Assembly (NCBI GenBank): GCA_958421945.1
Contig: CATZMZ010000007.1
Location: forward strand, 1 to 64,000
From: an uncultured Eubacteriales bacterium
GTDB taxonomy: Bacteria; Bacillota; Clostridia; Christensenellales; Borkfalkiaceae
Reading direction: 5' to 3'
DNA: 64,000 nucleotides
Part shown: piece by piece, positions 35,279-42,941 of the stretch
Numbering within the stretch: the first letter of the stretch is position 1
How the letters are laid out: every line of letters begins with the position of its first letter
The notes under the pieces: generated by a model
Databases searched by the model: none
Told to the model about the DNA's origin: nothing
The model's input: only the letters and a program-made list of their open reading frames with translations
Translations under genes and position numbers: made by a program

Positions 35279-36778
35279 TTATCTGACGGGCTTCATCGTC
35301 GGGAAGAGTATAACGTCCCTTATTGACGCGCTGTCAGTTAAAAGCATAACCAGCCTGTCCACGCCGAAACCTAAGCCGCCCGTCGGGGGTAAGCCGTATT
35401 CGAGCGCGGTAACGTAATCCTCGTCCACCTTGGCGTCGTTGCCGCCCTTTGCACGCTTTTCGGCAACCTGCTTAACGAATCTTTCTTTTTGGTCGATGGG
35501 GTCGTTAAGCTCCGAAAAGGCGTTGCCCATTTCGCGCGCGTAAATAAAATACTCGAAACGTTGAGTAAACGCAGGCTCGTCCGGTTTTCTCTTGGCGAGC
35601 GGAGAGTTTTCCACGGGGTAATCGTAAATAAAGGTGGGCTGAATAAGCTTTTCCTCCACGAACGCGTCGAAAAACGCGATTAAAACGTGACCCTTGGTGG
35701 CGGCGTCGCCCTCGTCGACGGGAACGCCCCGTTTCTTCGCCTCTGCGCGCGCGTCCGCGTCGGTAGCCCAGCTGTCGTAATCGACGTCGGCGTATTTTTT
35801 TACCGCTTCTTTCATCGTAAGTCGTTCCCACGGTTTGCCCATGTCGATTTCCACGCCCTGATAGGTGATTTTTTCCGTACCGCAAACGTTTCTGGCGATG
35901 GTTTTATACATATTTTCTATAATATCCATCATATCGCGGTAGTCGCTGTACGCCTGATACATTTCGACGGTGGTGAATTCCGGATTGTGCGAGCGGTCCA
36001 TACCCTCGTTTCTGAAAATCCTGCCGACTTCGTAAACCCTGTCGAATCCGCCGACGATTAAACGTTTTAAGTAAAGCTCCGTTTCGATGCGGAGATACAT
36101 GTCCATATCGAGCGCGTTGTGGTGCGTTTTAAACGGTCTTGCCGCCGAGCCTATTTCCAACGGCTGCAAAACGGGCGTATCCACTTCGAGATAACCTATT
36201 CCGTTAAGATAGTTTCTTATTTCCGCAAGAATTTTAGAACGCGCGATAAACGTTTTCTTTACGTCGGGATTAGCGATTAAATCCACCTCTCTCTGACGAT
36301 ACCGAGTATCCTCGTCTTTAAGTCCGTGATATTTTTCGGGGAGAGGTAACAATGATTTTGAAAGCAGCTCTATACTCTGCGCGTGAACGGAAATTTCGCC
36401 CGTGCGCGTTTTGAACACGAAGCCCGTTATCCCCACGATGTCGCCTATATCGTAATCCTTAAACGCGACGTAATCGTCGCCCAGCTCGTTTATGGAAAGA
36501 TAAGACTGAATAGTGCCTTTCCCGTCCAGAATAACGGCAAAAGCCGCCTTGCCCATAATTCTTTTGCTTATAAGCCTGCCCGCGATGCCTACGGTTTTGT
36601 TTTCATACGCTTCGTAATCGTTTTTAATATCGGCGGAAAACGCGGTTCTGTCGTATTTAACCTTTTGATAAGGGTCTTTGCCCGCGGCTTTAAGCGCGGC
36701 AAGCTTTTCCCTGCGTATTCTTAAAATTTCGCTTAAATCCGCTTCCGTTTCGGCAGCGGGGTTCTTGATTTCTTCCAT
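35279..36778 (-). CDS. lysS: Lysyl-tRNA synthetase (class II)
   Basis: The product has about 499 residues from the ATG at 36778, preceded by GGAGG. The N-terminal OB fold has VGIAGRLISKRIMGKAAFAV. Class II motifs follow: motif 2 YEVGRIFRNEGMDRSHNPEF and motif 3 GLGFGVDRLVMLLTDSASIR. It ends FPTMKPVR as usual. The gene follows greA by 30 bp, the arrangement seen in many Firmicutes. Confidence 0.95.
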   Translation of the reverse strand: MEEIKNPAAETEADLSEILRIRREKLAALKAAGKDPYQKVKYDRTAFSADIKNDYEAYENKTVGIAGRLISKRIMGKAAFAVILDGKGTIQSYLSINELGDDYVAFKDYDIGDIVGITGFVFKTRTGEISVHAQSIELLSKSLLPLPEKYHGLKDEDTRYRQREVDLIANPDVKKTFIARSKILAEIRNYLNGIGYLEVDTPVLQPLEIGSAARPFKTHHNALDMDMYLRIETELYLKRLIVGGFDRVYEVGRIFRNEGMDRSHNPEFTTVEMYQAYSDYRDMMDIIENMYKTIARNVCGTEKITYQGVEIDMGKPWERLTMKEAVKKYADVDYDSWATDADARAEAKKRGVPVDEGDAATKGHVLIAFFDAFVEEKLIQPTFIYDYPVENSPLAKRKPDEPAFTQRFEYFIYAREMGNAFSELNDPIDQKERFVKQVAEKRAKGGNDAKVDEDYVTALEYGLPPTGGLGFGVDRLVMLLTDSASIRDVILFPTMKPVR

Positions 36779-36808
36779 TTGTTCCTCCAAAGTAGCAGTT
36801 AAGCTTAA

Positions 36809-37279
36809 TCAATAAACCTTTTTAATGGTAACGTTGATAAAGCCGGACGGCACGGCAATTCTTACGCTGTCCTTTTCCTTATGCTCCAAAAGCGCGTTGC
36901 CGATAGGCGATTCGTTGGAAATTCTGCCCTGTTCGACGTCCGCTTCGGTCGTGCCGACGATTTCGTAAGTAAAAAGTTCGCCCGTATCGTCGTCGATAAA
37001 ATCGACCTTGCTGCCGAGGGAAACGTGTCCCTTTGGGGCGGCGGAGTCGCCGATTATCACCGCGAATTTGAGTTTTTCCTCGATTTCGAGAATTTCGCCC
37101 TCGATCATAGCTTGCTCGTTTTTAGCCGCGTCGTATTCGGCGTTTTCGGATAAGTCACCGAATTCCCTCGCCGTTTTAATTCTTTCGGTAATTTCCGCGC
37201 GCTTAACGAGCTTTAAGTATTCCAGCTTTTTTTCAAGCTCTTCTTTGCCTTCTTTTGTAAGTATTACTTCTTCCGCCAT
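36809..37279 (-). CDS. greA: Transcription elongation factor GreA
   Basis: The product has 156 residues. The N-terminal coiled coil (ILTKEGKEELEKKLEYLK, DLSENAEYDAAKNEQAM) carries the acidic tip that enters the RNA polymerase secondary channel; the C-terminal domain has ISNESPIGNALLEHKEKD. It restarts backtracked polymerase by stimulating transcript cleavage. It is first in the greA-lysS pair. Confidence 0.95.
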   Translation of the reverse strand: MAEEVILTKEGKEELEKKLEYLKLVKRAEITERIKTAREFGDLSENAEYDAAKNEQAMIEGEILEIEEKLKFAVIIGDSAAPKGHVSLGSKVDFIDDDTGELFTYEIVGTTEADVEQGRISNESPIGNALLEHKEKDSVRIAVPSGFINVTIKKVY

Positions 37280-37493
37280 AATAGACCCTCCGTTAAATTA
37301 ACGTTTATTTTTCTTTAATACGGTTATTCCGTGTATTAAACATTATATATAATATACCCCGTTTTGTCAAGCAAAACCCCGTTCGCCCGTTCGTTTCCGC
37401 CGCCCCGCGCGCTTTTTTAACCTCTTTTTTTGTCTTTTTGACAAACTCGCTTATAAAATTTTTCACTTTTTTGAAAAATTTTTTCATTTTCGC

Positions 37494-37522
37494 TTGACAA
37501 CGGTTATTAATATAGGTAAAAT
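37494..37522 (+). promoter_or_regulatory. Orphan sigma-A promoter
   Basis: TTGACA at 37494-37499 and TAAAAT at 37517-37522 have a 17-nt spacer. This is the same architecture as the rplI promoter at 37909. No gene with a ribosome site follows; a strong terminator lies about 100 bp downstream. Confidence 0.8.
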
Positions 37523-37528
37523 AGTATA

Positions 37529-37630
37529 TGTAAAATGAAATATGCGCTCGCGGGTAGCGCGGGTGTTAAGAGTTCCGGGATAATATATGAAAAAAGAAGG
37601 TCGCAAGCTTCGCGACCTTCTTTGTTTGTT
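37529..37630 (+). ncRNA. Candidate small RNA of about 100 nt
   Basis: The transcript would begin about 7 nt after the orphan -10 and end at the terminator. It contains a GC hairpin (GCGCT-cgcgggt-AGCGC, 37542-37558), a single-stranded purine-rich middle, and the terminator stem. A 36-codon ATG frame runs through the terminator and lacks a ribosome site, so coding is unlikely. I do not recognise an RNA family. Confidence 0.55.
37593..37630 (+). terminator. Terminator of the candidate small RNA
   Basis: AAAGAAGGTCGC pairs with GCGACCTTCTTT (12 bp) around AAGCTTC, followed by GTTTGTTTG. Confidence 0.85.
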
Positions 37631-37666
37631 TGCGCGCCGTTATAGGGCGCGTTCGGGGCGAAAAAA

Positions 37667-37810
37667 TTATTCCTTTTCGGAATAATCCTCGCAGCAGGTA
37701 CAGCTTTCGCCGCAACCGCAGGTAACCTTAATGGTATCCAAACCGCAATTACAGCCGTCGGCGTTATGCATGCACTTTTTAACGTCGCATTTGATAGAAT
37801 AGTTTTTCAT
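37667..37810 (-). CDS. DUF1540 metal-binding peptide
   Basis: The product has 47 residues from the ATG at 37810, with AGGAG upstream. Cys spacing matches DUF1540: IKCDVKKCMHNADGCNCGLD then VTCGCGESCTCCEDY. These peptides are common in spore-forming Clostridia, probably bind zinc, and have no fixed function. Confidence 0.8.
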   Translation of the reverse strand: MKNYSIKCDVKKCMHNADGCNCGLDTIKVTCGCGESCTCCEDYSEKE

Positions 37811-37908
37811 ATAATCTCCTTTTGCCCGATTTTCAGTTTTTTTTCGATAATATCGAGCCTTTACCCCCTTATTATACCGTTCCCGCGAAAAACTATACCT
37901 TATATTTG

Positions 37909-37937
37909 TTGACAAAATCGCCGTTTAAGGGTAAAAT
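37909..37937 (+). promoter_or_regulatory. rplI promoter
   Basis: TTGACA at 37909-37914, a 17-nt spacer and TAAAAT at 37932-37937 lie 45 bp before the rplI start. Confidence 0.85.
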
Positions 37938-37982
37938 ATTACAAGTAGTCTTTTTTGAAATAGTTATTAAACAGGAGTTTTT

Positions 37983-38423
37983 ATGAAAGTCGTTTTACTT
38001 AAAGACGTTAAGGGCTCGGGCAAAGCCGGAGACATCATTAACGCGAAAGACGGTTATGCGAATAACTTTCTTATTAAAAACGGTTACGCGAAGCTTGCGG
38101 ACGCCGCCGCCATTAACGAAAACACGGCGCAAAAAGCCGCCGCGGCTTTCCACCGCGCGGAGGAACTTAAAGCTAATAAAGCGCTTAAAGAAAAAATCGA
38201 CGGCTTATCCGTTACCGTTCAGGTTAAAAGCGGCGCTACCGGTAAATTTTTCGGAAGCGTTACCAACAAGGAAGTCGCCGATAAACTCTCGGAGCTGGGC
38301 TTCGATATCGATAAAAAGAAAATCGTATTACAGCCGAATATTAAAACCGCCGGCGCATATCCCGTTACGGTTAAAATTTCACCCGAAGAAACCGCGAAAA
38401 TCACGGTCAATATCATAAATTAA
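37983..38423 (+). CDS. rplI: 50S ribosomal protein L9
   Basis: The product has 146 residues. The L9 N-terminal signature is [20 protein letters not shown] with [14 protein letters not shown]; the C-terminal domain has [23 protein letters not shown] precedes the ATG. It binds 23S rRNA domain V at the base of the L1 stalk. A flippase-like membrane gene follows in the same direction. Confidence 0.96.
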   Translation: MKVVLLKDVKGSGKAGDIINAKDGYANNFLIKNGYAKLADAAAINENTAQKAAAAFHRAEELKANKALKEKIDGLSVTVQVKSGATGKFFGSVTNKEVADKLSELGFDIDKKKIVLQPNIKTAGAYPVTVKISPEETAKITVNIIN

Positions 38424-38435
38424 CGGGCGGGCTGT

Positions 38436-39812
38436 ATGAAGAAAAACAAAAAGCTGAACGCTGCGGTTAAGTTCTCCGTTATCGACGTGGACGAGCAAAC
38501 CGCAGAACCTAAGCTCGTCGAGCTTTCCCGCGAGGAATACGAACTTCGCGTTGCCGAATCGGGCGACGCTCATTCCGCGCCCTTTACCGTGTCGGACGAA
38601 AACGCCGAAAGCGTAGGTAAGCAAATCGTTATGAATAAGGTTTTCGGCATCGACGAAAAAGAATCCGTTTCCAAACGTCAGAAAATCTTTAAGCGCATAA
38701 CAACCATATTGTTTTTCGTGCTTGTGGGCGGCGTGCTTTGCTGGACGGCTTATAACGATTTCTTTTCGGGCAAAAAGGAGCTTCCTTCCCCCGAATATTT
38801 GTATAGTATCTTTTCAACGCGTTGGTTTTACCTGCTGTTCGCGTTCTTTTCGCTTGCCTGCTGTTACTTTTTTAAGGCGTTAAAACATTCGCTTCTCGCA
38901 AAAAAACTTAAAGGAAAGTGGCGGTTCGGATTGTGTCTTGATACCGCCGTTATCGGGCTTTATTATAACTACGTTACCCCGCTTGCGGTGGGCGGTCAGC
39001 CGTTTGAAATTTATAATCTCACCAAGAACGGCTTTTCCGGCGGCGAAGCGTCCTCGATGACTCTTTCATCGTTTATTCTGCATCAGCTCGTTTTCGTTCT
39101 GTGCGGCTTCGTTTCGCTCGGGCTTTTCGTCGGCAATACGCTGGGGATACCCGCGGCAATGTATTCCTCCGTGCCGAAGGTTATTTCGATTATCGCGCTT
39201 ATCGGCTTGATTCTCGCGTTTTCCGTGCCTATTTTCGTCATTATCTTTTCGCTCAACTCTAAACTCGGCGAAAAAATCGTTTCTTTCGTCTTCTTCCTCG
39301 GGAAAAAACTGAAACTCGTTAAAAACCCCAAGGAAACGAAGATGAAAACGCTGCAAAGCCTTTCCACCAACGCGAACTGCCTTAAACGCCTCGCTTCTCA
39401 GCCGTCCGTGTTTATCCCCGAACTGCTGATGAGTATTGCAGAACACCTCGCGCTGTGTTCCATCGCCTATTTTACGCTTAAATTTTTCGGCTTTAACTGG
39501 CGCGTGGAAAGCGGGTTTTTAGAGTGGCTGCAAGTCATTCAGCTGTGCTTTATTCTTTACGCGGCGATTTCGTTTATCCCCACACCCGGCAACTCCGGCG
39601 CGGCGGACCTTTCCTTTTATCTGCTGTTTGACACGGGTTTGGGTTTAAGCGGCGGAAGCTCCGTTTACGGCGGTCTTGCCTTCCCCGCAATGGTTCTTTG
39701 GCGGGTTTTAAGCTTTTACGGCTTCGTTATTATAGGCCTTGTCCACACCGCCGCAAAGAGAAAGCGCAACGCAAGAAACTGCAATAGACATAGGGGTATC
39801 AATTCAAAATAA
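38436..39812 (+). CDS. Lysylphosphatidylglycerol-synthase-like membrane protein (flippase domain)
   Basis: The product has 458 residues. A soluble acidic N terminus (about 1-75) precedes eight or nine membrane segments. The conserved YYNYVTPLAVGGQPFEIYNL and IPTPGNSGAADLSFY motifs match the LPG_synthase_TM/UPF0104 family, which includes the flippase part of MprF. The catalytic aminoacyl-transferase half of MprF is absent, so lipid flipping or transport is the best inference. It lies 12 bp after rplI. Confidence 0.8.
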   Translation: MKKNKKLNAAVKFSVIDVDEQTAEPKLVELSREEYELRVAESGDAHSAPFTVSDENAESVGKQIVMNKVFGIDEKESVSKRQKIFKRITTILFFVLVGGVLCWTAYNDFFSGKKELPSPEYLYSIFSTRWFYLLFAFFSLACCYFFKALKHSLLAKKLKGKWRFGLCLDTAVIGLYYNYVTPLAVGGQPFEIYNLTKNGFSGGEASSMTLSSFILHQLVFVLCGFVSLGLFVGNTLGIPAAMYSSVPKVISIIALIGLILAFSVPIFVIIFSLNSKLGEKIVSFVFFLGKKLKLVKNPKETKMKTLQSLSTNANCLKRLASQPSVFIPELLMSIAEHLALCSIAYFTLKFFGFNWRVESGFLEWLQVIQLCFILYAAISFIPTPGNSGAADLSFYLLFDTGLGLSGGSSVYGGLAFPAMVLWRVLSFYGFVIIGLVHTAAKRKRNARNCNRHRGINSK

Positions 39813-39818
39813 AAGTGT

Positions 39819-39862
39819 AGCCCACTGTACTTCGCTTTAGGAGAAATGTAGTGGGCTTTATC
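39819..39862 (+). terminator. Hairpin after the flippase-like gene
   Basis: AGCCCACT (39819-39826) pairs with AGTGGGCT (39850-39857) around a long loop, then TTTATCTTT. It ends the rplI transcript. Confidence 0.6.
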
Positions 39863-39895
39863 TTTACCACAGTAATTAAACAAAATAAGTTGTAT

Positions 39896-40137
39896 TTTTA
39901 GCCGTGTGGCTAAAAGTGATATGCAAGTATCTTGCGTTATATTCGCGAGAGCAAATTCAAGGTTCTGCATAGCAGGTTCTTATATTTCTCTCTCGCAAGT
40001 TATATTATATTTGCCATAACTTACCCTATGGGTAAATATAACTTTGCGTAGCAAAAAATAACTGCGAAAGCAATATAACTTGCCGATAGGCAAATATAAC
40101 TAGTGCGTCAGTAATAATCCCTATTACTGACGCACTA
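39896..40137. repeat. Array of mini-hairpins spaced by ATATAAC / GTTATAT
   Basis: At least eight small hairpins stand in a row. Left side: TTTTAGCC-gtgt-GGCTAAAA, GCAAG-tat-CTTGC, then a GCGAGAG/CTCTCGC arm enclosing CTGC-ata-GCAG. Right side: TTACCC-tat-GGGTAA, TTTGC-gta-GCAAA, TGC-gaaa-GCA, TTGCC-gata-GGCAA. The array ends in a 16-bp perfect hairpin (40101-40137). Right-hand spacers are the heptamers ATATAAC at 40036, 40073 and 40094 and AAATAAC at 40056. Its complement GTTATAT occurs at 39936 and 39999 in the left half. No protein-coding potential is evident. Confidence 0.85.
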
Positions 40138-40195
40138 AAGCAAGCGGATTTTTCTTAACCCTTTTCGTTTTGTTTTTTGTTAAATAAAAATTTCT

Positions 40196-40234
40196 GCGGG
40201 CTGTCGCAAATCGCGACAGCCCGCTCGTTTTTTT
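40196..40234 (+). terminator. Strong terminator-like hairpin before queT end
   Basis: GCGGGCTGTCGC pairs with GCGACAGCCCGC (12 bp) around AAATC, then TCGTTTTTTT. It follows the mini-hairpin array. It could also stop read-through from queT on the other strand. Confidence 0.7.
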
Positions 40235-40360
40235 GACGTTTTCTTTTTATTCTTTTAATTTTTCGACAAACGGTAATATTACCCTTCTTTGCACGGCAAA
40301 AGATAACTTTATGTAGTGAAAACAAAAACTTTTTACGCTAATAATAACGATTGTTTCCGG

Positions 40361-40870
40361 TCAGGACAAAAAATCCGCGCCGTCGTTTCTGAATTTTTTT
40401 ACCGAAACGCATATCACCGAGCCGAACAAATAAACGGATAAACCCTGGCTTATTAACAAAAAACACGCTTGCAAATAGTAAACGTATTCGAGTTGACCGT
40501 AGCAATAATACCAAACCGCAGGCAGCAAAAGCGCGTTCAGCACCACGGGAAACAAACCGCCGACCACGATTGACGGAAGTGTTTTTTTAATGATTTTACC
40601 CGTAAAATAGGTTAATACGCCCGCTAAAAGCGTAATTACGCTTCCGAATACCACGTCAAACAACGCGCAACCCGTTATCAGGTTGGAAAGCGCGCATCCG
40701 ACGAACAGCGCGTAGGGCGCTTCCGGGAAAAGCAACGGCAAAAGCGTCAGCCCTTCCGACACCCTGAATTGTATTGCGCCGCTTGCTACGGGCAAAGTTA
40801 TCAGCGATAAAACAACGTATAACGCCGCCGTCACCCCCGCCCTTGCAAGTCTTTTAGTAGTTTTTTTCAT
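40361..40870 (-). CDS. queT: QueT-family queuosine precursor transporter (ECF S component)
   Basis: The product has 169 residues from the ATG at 40870, six membrane helices, and the QueT signature AIQFRVSEGLTLLPLLFPEA with FVGCALSNLITGC. It is the substrate-specific subunit that works with a shared ECF energy module. The gene is preceded by a preQ1-I riboswitch that can sequester its ribosome site, which independently supports the assignment. Confidence 0.93.
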   Translation of the reverse strand: MKKTTKRLARAGVTAALYVVLSLITLPVASGAIQFRVSEGLTLLPLLFPEAPYALFVGCALSNLITGCALFDVVFGSVITLLAGVLTYFTGKIIKKTLPSIVVGGLFPVVLNALLLPAVWYYCYGQLEYVYYLQACFLLISQGLSVYLFGSVICVSVKKFRNDGADFLS

Positions 40871-40958
40871 AAATAAAAATCCTCTTTCGCGCAAGCCGAA
40901 AAAGGATTTTACTCGCTTTTTCGGTTTTTTTAACGAAGTGTTTTCCGAAAACCTTCGA
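40871..40958 (-). promoter_or_regulatory. preQ1-I riboswitch with translational switch
   Basis: Read on the minus strand, P1 is CGAAG with CTTCG. The loop GTTTTCGGAAAACA holds TTCGG, which pairs with CCGAA in the tail (pseudoknot P2) after an A-rich stretch. The tail CCGAAAAAG can instead pair perfectly with CTTTTTCGG 11 nt downstream. When it does not, AAAATCC pairs with GGATTTT and hides the AGAGGA ribosome site of queT. Ligand should therefore turn queT off. Confidence 0.85.
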
Positions 40959-41029
40959 TGGTATTTTAACACGGAATCGCGTATTTGTAAATCGTTTAGC
41001 GACGATATTTCTGAAAGATTTGCAAAAAG

Positions 41030-41320
41030 TCAGGCAAGCTGCCCTTTAACTTTCGTAAATTTGTTTTTTTCTTCCGAAAGCACGTTCTCGGGCGCGCTTT
41101 CCACCTTGGCGTAACCCAGCTCGCTCATTAAAAAGAATACGTCCGCCTGCGTTTCGACGGCGTCGTTCCATTGCGCTTTTATAAGCGTACGAAAACCCTT
41201 GCTTGCCCCTTCCGTCATGGAGGTCGAATACATTTTAACCACCTCTTTTTCGAGATTTAACAAGTCTTGCAAACTGTCTTTTTCGTTAAGCGTTATGTCC
41301 GCTTTATATTCGTTCGTCAT
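41030..41320 (-). CDS. CotF-type spore coat protein
   Basis: The product has 96 residues, all helical, with the coat-F pattern SLQDLLNLEKEVVKMYSTSM and a later AQWNDAVETQADVFFLM helix. Coat F proteins are small four-helix or paired-helix proteins of the spore surface. The gene lies 27 bp after a related shorter gene. Confidence 0.75.
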   Translation of the reverse strand: MTNEYKADITLNEKDSLQDLLNLEKEVVKMYSTSMTEGASKGFRTLIKAQWNDAVETQADVFFLMSELGYAKVESAPENVLSEEKNKFTKVKGQLA

Positions 41321-41347
41321 TTTTATCTCCTTATTTTTTGTCGGTTT

Positions 41348-41533
41348 TCAAAGTAATCCGAGAAGCGCGTTAAAGCGTTTTTCGTGCGAGTCGGCAAGCT
41401 TATTCAGCTCGTCCGCGAGTTTTTTGTTAGTCAGCGTTCTCGAGTAAAGTCTTGCTTTTTTGCACGCGCTTTCCTCGTAAATTAAAAGGTCTGATAAAAG
41501 CGTGGCTTCTTTTGTAGTCAGCATGTTAGCCAT
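41348..41533 (-). CDS. Short CotF-like coat protein
   Basis: The product has 61 residues: two helices with LTTKEATLLSDLLIYEESAC and LADSHEKRFNALLGLL, as in short clostridial CotF proteins. It is the first gene of a two-gene coat operon. Its GGAGG ribosome site lies inside a hairpin (41537-41572). Confidence 0.72.
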   Translation of the reverse strand: MANMLTTKEATLLSDLLIYEESACKKARLYSRTLTNKKLADELNKLADSHEKRFNALLGLL

Positions 41534-41536
41534 AAA

Positions 41537-41572
41537 AAATAACCTCCGTTTTGGTTTTTACGAAGGTTATTT
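41537..41572 (-). promoter_or_regulatory. Hairpin that hides the ribosome site of the short coat gene
   Basis: On the minus strand AAATAACCTTCG pairs with CGGAGGTTATTT, one wobble in twelve pairs, around a 12-nt loop. The second arm contains the Shine-Dalgarno GGAGG four to ten nt before the ATG. Confidence 0.6.
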
Positions 41573-41698
41573 TGCCCGATTTTAACGCTATTCATACCAC
41601 AAATTTTTAAAAACTCCGGTTTTTCCGTTTTGCCTGCGTAATTTTGATAAATCTTTATCTTTTCGTCCTTGTCTGCGCGAAATAAATTTATAATTTCT

Positions 41699-41751
41699 CG
41701 CTGCCGCGGAGATTACCACGTCAAGGCTTGCGCCTTTCCTCGTAATGACGT
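41699..41751 (-). repeat. CGTCATTGCGAGG dispersed repeat, copy B
   Basis: The same unit as copy A in inverse orientation, with AATTAC-type small changes (CGTAATGACG at its end). A CCCCTTAAAGAG hairpin follows 62 bp later. Confidence 0.85.
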
Positions 41752-41812
41752 AATGAAATACTGCGCGGGCTAGTTCAAAAAGCCCCTTTCAGTATGACAG
41801 GTTATAAATAAA

Positions 41813-41839
41813 AAATCCCCTTAAAGAGTAAGGGGATTT
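41813..41839. repeat. CCCCTTAAAGAGTAAGGGG hairpin repeat, copy 1
   Basis: AAATCCCCTTA pairs with TAAGGGGATTT around AAGAG. The same element occurs at 42024 and, with one base change, at 60806. Each copy is followed by an AGGGGTTT-type tail. Confidence 0.8.
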
Positions 41840-41950
41840 AGGGGTTTTGAGGAGTTTTCAGGGTAAGGGGTTCGTAAGGGGTTAGGGACGGACTTTAAAA
41901 ACAGTCCCTATCCCTTACAAAACGACCTTGTGACAAGAAAGATATTATAA

Positions 41951-42003
41951 CGCTGCCGCGGAGATTACCACGTCAAGGCTTGCGCCTTTCCTCGTAATGA
42001 CGT
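41951..42003 (-). repeat. CGTCATTGCGAGG dispersed repeat, copy C
   Basis: The unit is almost identical to copy B, 252 bp apart in the same orientation. A CCCCTTAAAGAG hairpin follows 20 bp later. Confidence 0.85.
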
Positions 42004-42023
42004 AAGATAGGCATACAATATAA

Positions 42024-42048
42024 AATCCCCTTAAAGAGTAAGGGGATT
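42024..42048. repeat. CCCCTTAAAGAGTAAGGGG hairpin repeat, copy 2
   Basis: AATCCCCTTA pairs with TAAGGGGATT; the sequence then runs AAAGGGGTTTGATTG, like the other copies. Confidence 0.8.
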
Positions 42049-42067
42049 AAAGGGGTTTGATTGTTTT

Positions 42068-42328
42068 TTATAGTAAAGCGTTTTCCAGCACAAGCTTATC
42101 AAAATTTATTTTTTCAACGAAATCGTCGCTTTTAAAACGCAACGTGTTATACTTTGCGTAGTTAAAAATGTGTGTTTTAACGATTACGGGCGTGGGGCAA
42201 TCGAGCGCTTCGCATATATCGCGAACGTACTCGAAAAATTTAGAGTAATCCGTTTGTTCCGCGCGCTCGTAAACGGTTTGTTTTATTATTTTATCGTTTT
42301 TAATCAGTTTTGCCCAGATTTTAACCAT
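42068..42328 (-). CDS. Unknown 86-residue protein
   Basis: The product begins MVKIWAKLIKNDKIIKQTVY and has a compact alpha/beta look, with DICEALDCPTPVIVKTHIFNY in the middle. GGAGG lies near the ATG. I do not recognise a family. It is divergent from the Lrp-type regulator. Confidence 0.6.
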   Translation of the reverse strand: MVKIWAKLIKNDKIIKQTVYERAEQTDYSKFFEYVRDICEALDCPTPVIVKTHIFNYAKYNTLRFKSDDFVEKINFDKLVLENALL

Positions 42329-42384
42329 TTTTTCCTCCGCTCGGCTTATTTTAACATATATAATCTAAAAAATCAAGCAGGTTA

Positions 42385-42413
42385 TTGACAAAACCGTTTA
42401 TAAAGTATACAAT
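42385..42413 (+). promoter_or_regulatory. Promoter of the Lrp-aminotransferase operon
   Basis: TTGACA at 42385-42390 and TACAAT at 42408-42413 are spaced 17 nt, 37 bp before the regulator start. Confidence 0.8.
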
Positions 42414-42449
42414 ATATATACAAAGTTGCATATTATAAACGGGGTATTT

Positions 42450-42941
42450 ATGGAAAAACTTAAAAAACAAGTAATAAAGCTTCTCACCGAAGACGCGCGA
42501 TATTCCATGGCAAAGCTTTCGGAAATTATAGGCGCGCCGCTTGCCGACGTGGAAAACGCCGTTACCGAACTTGAAAGAGCAGGCGCAATCGTCAAGTACT
42601 CCGCTATTCTTAATACGGAAGTTATCAGCGCGAAAAGCGTTCAAGCACTTATCGAAGTTAAAGTCGCGCCGCAAAAGCTTAAGGGGTTCGACTCCTACGC
42701 CGAGGACCTTTACGATTTCGACGAGGTTAAAAGCTTATACCTTATGAGCGGCGGGTTCGACCTTGCCGTTTTCGTCGAGGGTGAAACGATTTCCGATATC
42801 GCGCGGTTCGTTGCGGAAAAATTGTCCGTTATCGACGGCATTACGGGCGTTCAGACGCATTTTATTCTTAAAAAATACAAAATCGAAGGGCAAATCACAA
42901 AACCCGCCGAGGAGCATAAAAGGCAGATTTATCAGGCATGA
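42450..42941 (+). CDS. Lrp/AsnC-family regulator
   Basis: The product has 163 residues from the ATG at 42450. An N-terminal helix-turn-helix (KLLTEDARYSMAKLSEIIGA) is followed by the RAM effector-binding domain (ALIEVKVAPQ, YLMSGGFDLAVFVEG). The stop overlaps the start of the aminotransferase gene (ATGA), so they are coupled. It probably responds to an amino acid handled by that enzyme. Confidence 0.88.
   Translation: MEKLKKQVIKLLTEDARYSMAKLSEIIGAPLADVENAVTELERAGAIVKYSAILNTEVISAKSVQALIEVKVAPQKLKGFDSYAEDLYDFDEVKSLYLMSGGFDLAVFVEGETISDIARFVAEKLSVIDGITGVQTHFILKKYKIEGQITKPAEEHKRQIYQA

Larger units (their letters stand above)
41534..42067. other. Gene-free region with two repeat copies
   Basis: This 534-bp stretch holds the coat-gene leader hairpin (41537-41572), repeat copies B (41699-41751) and C (41951-42003) of the CGTCATTGCGAGG family in inverted orientation, and two AATCCCCTTAAAGAGTAAGGGGATT hairpins (41813-41839, 42024-42048). 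The middle (41840-41940) is rich in AGGGG and TAAGGGG words. No ORF is supported. Confidence 0.7.

Noticed and set aside
36779..36808. T-box leader for lysS
   Set aside because: The gap to greA is only 30 bp, too short for a T-box.
37305..37487. 60-residue basic ORF (MKKFFKKVKNFISEFVKK start) upstream of greA
   Set aside because: No ribosome site; its start overlaps the strong promoter on the other strand and the second half has no protein-like character.
37532..37640. 36-codon ATG frame inside the candidate small RNA
   Set aside because: It reads through the terminator stem and has no Shine-Dalgarno sequence.
39896..40137. CRISPR array
   Set aside because: Repeats are only 7 nt and spacers are palindromic, 10-16 nt; there is no constant-length repeat and no cas gene.
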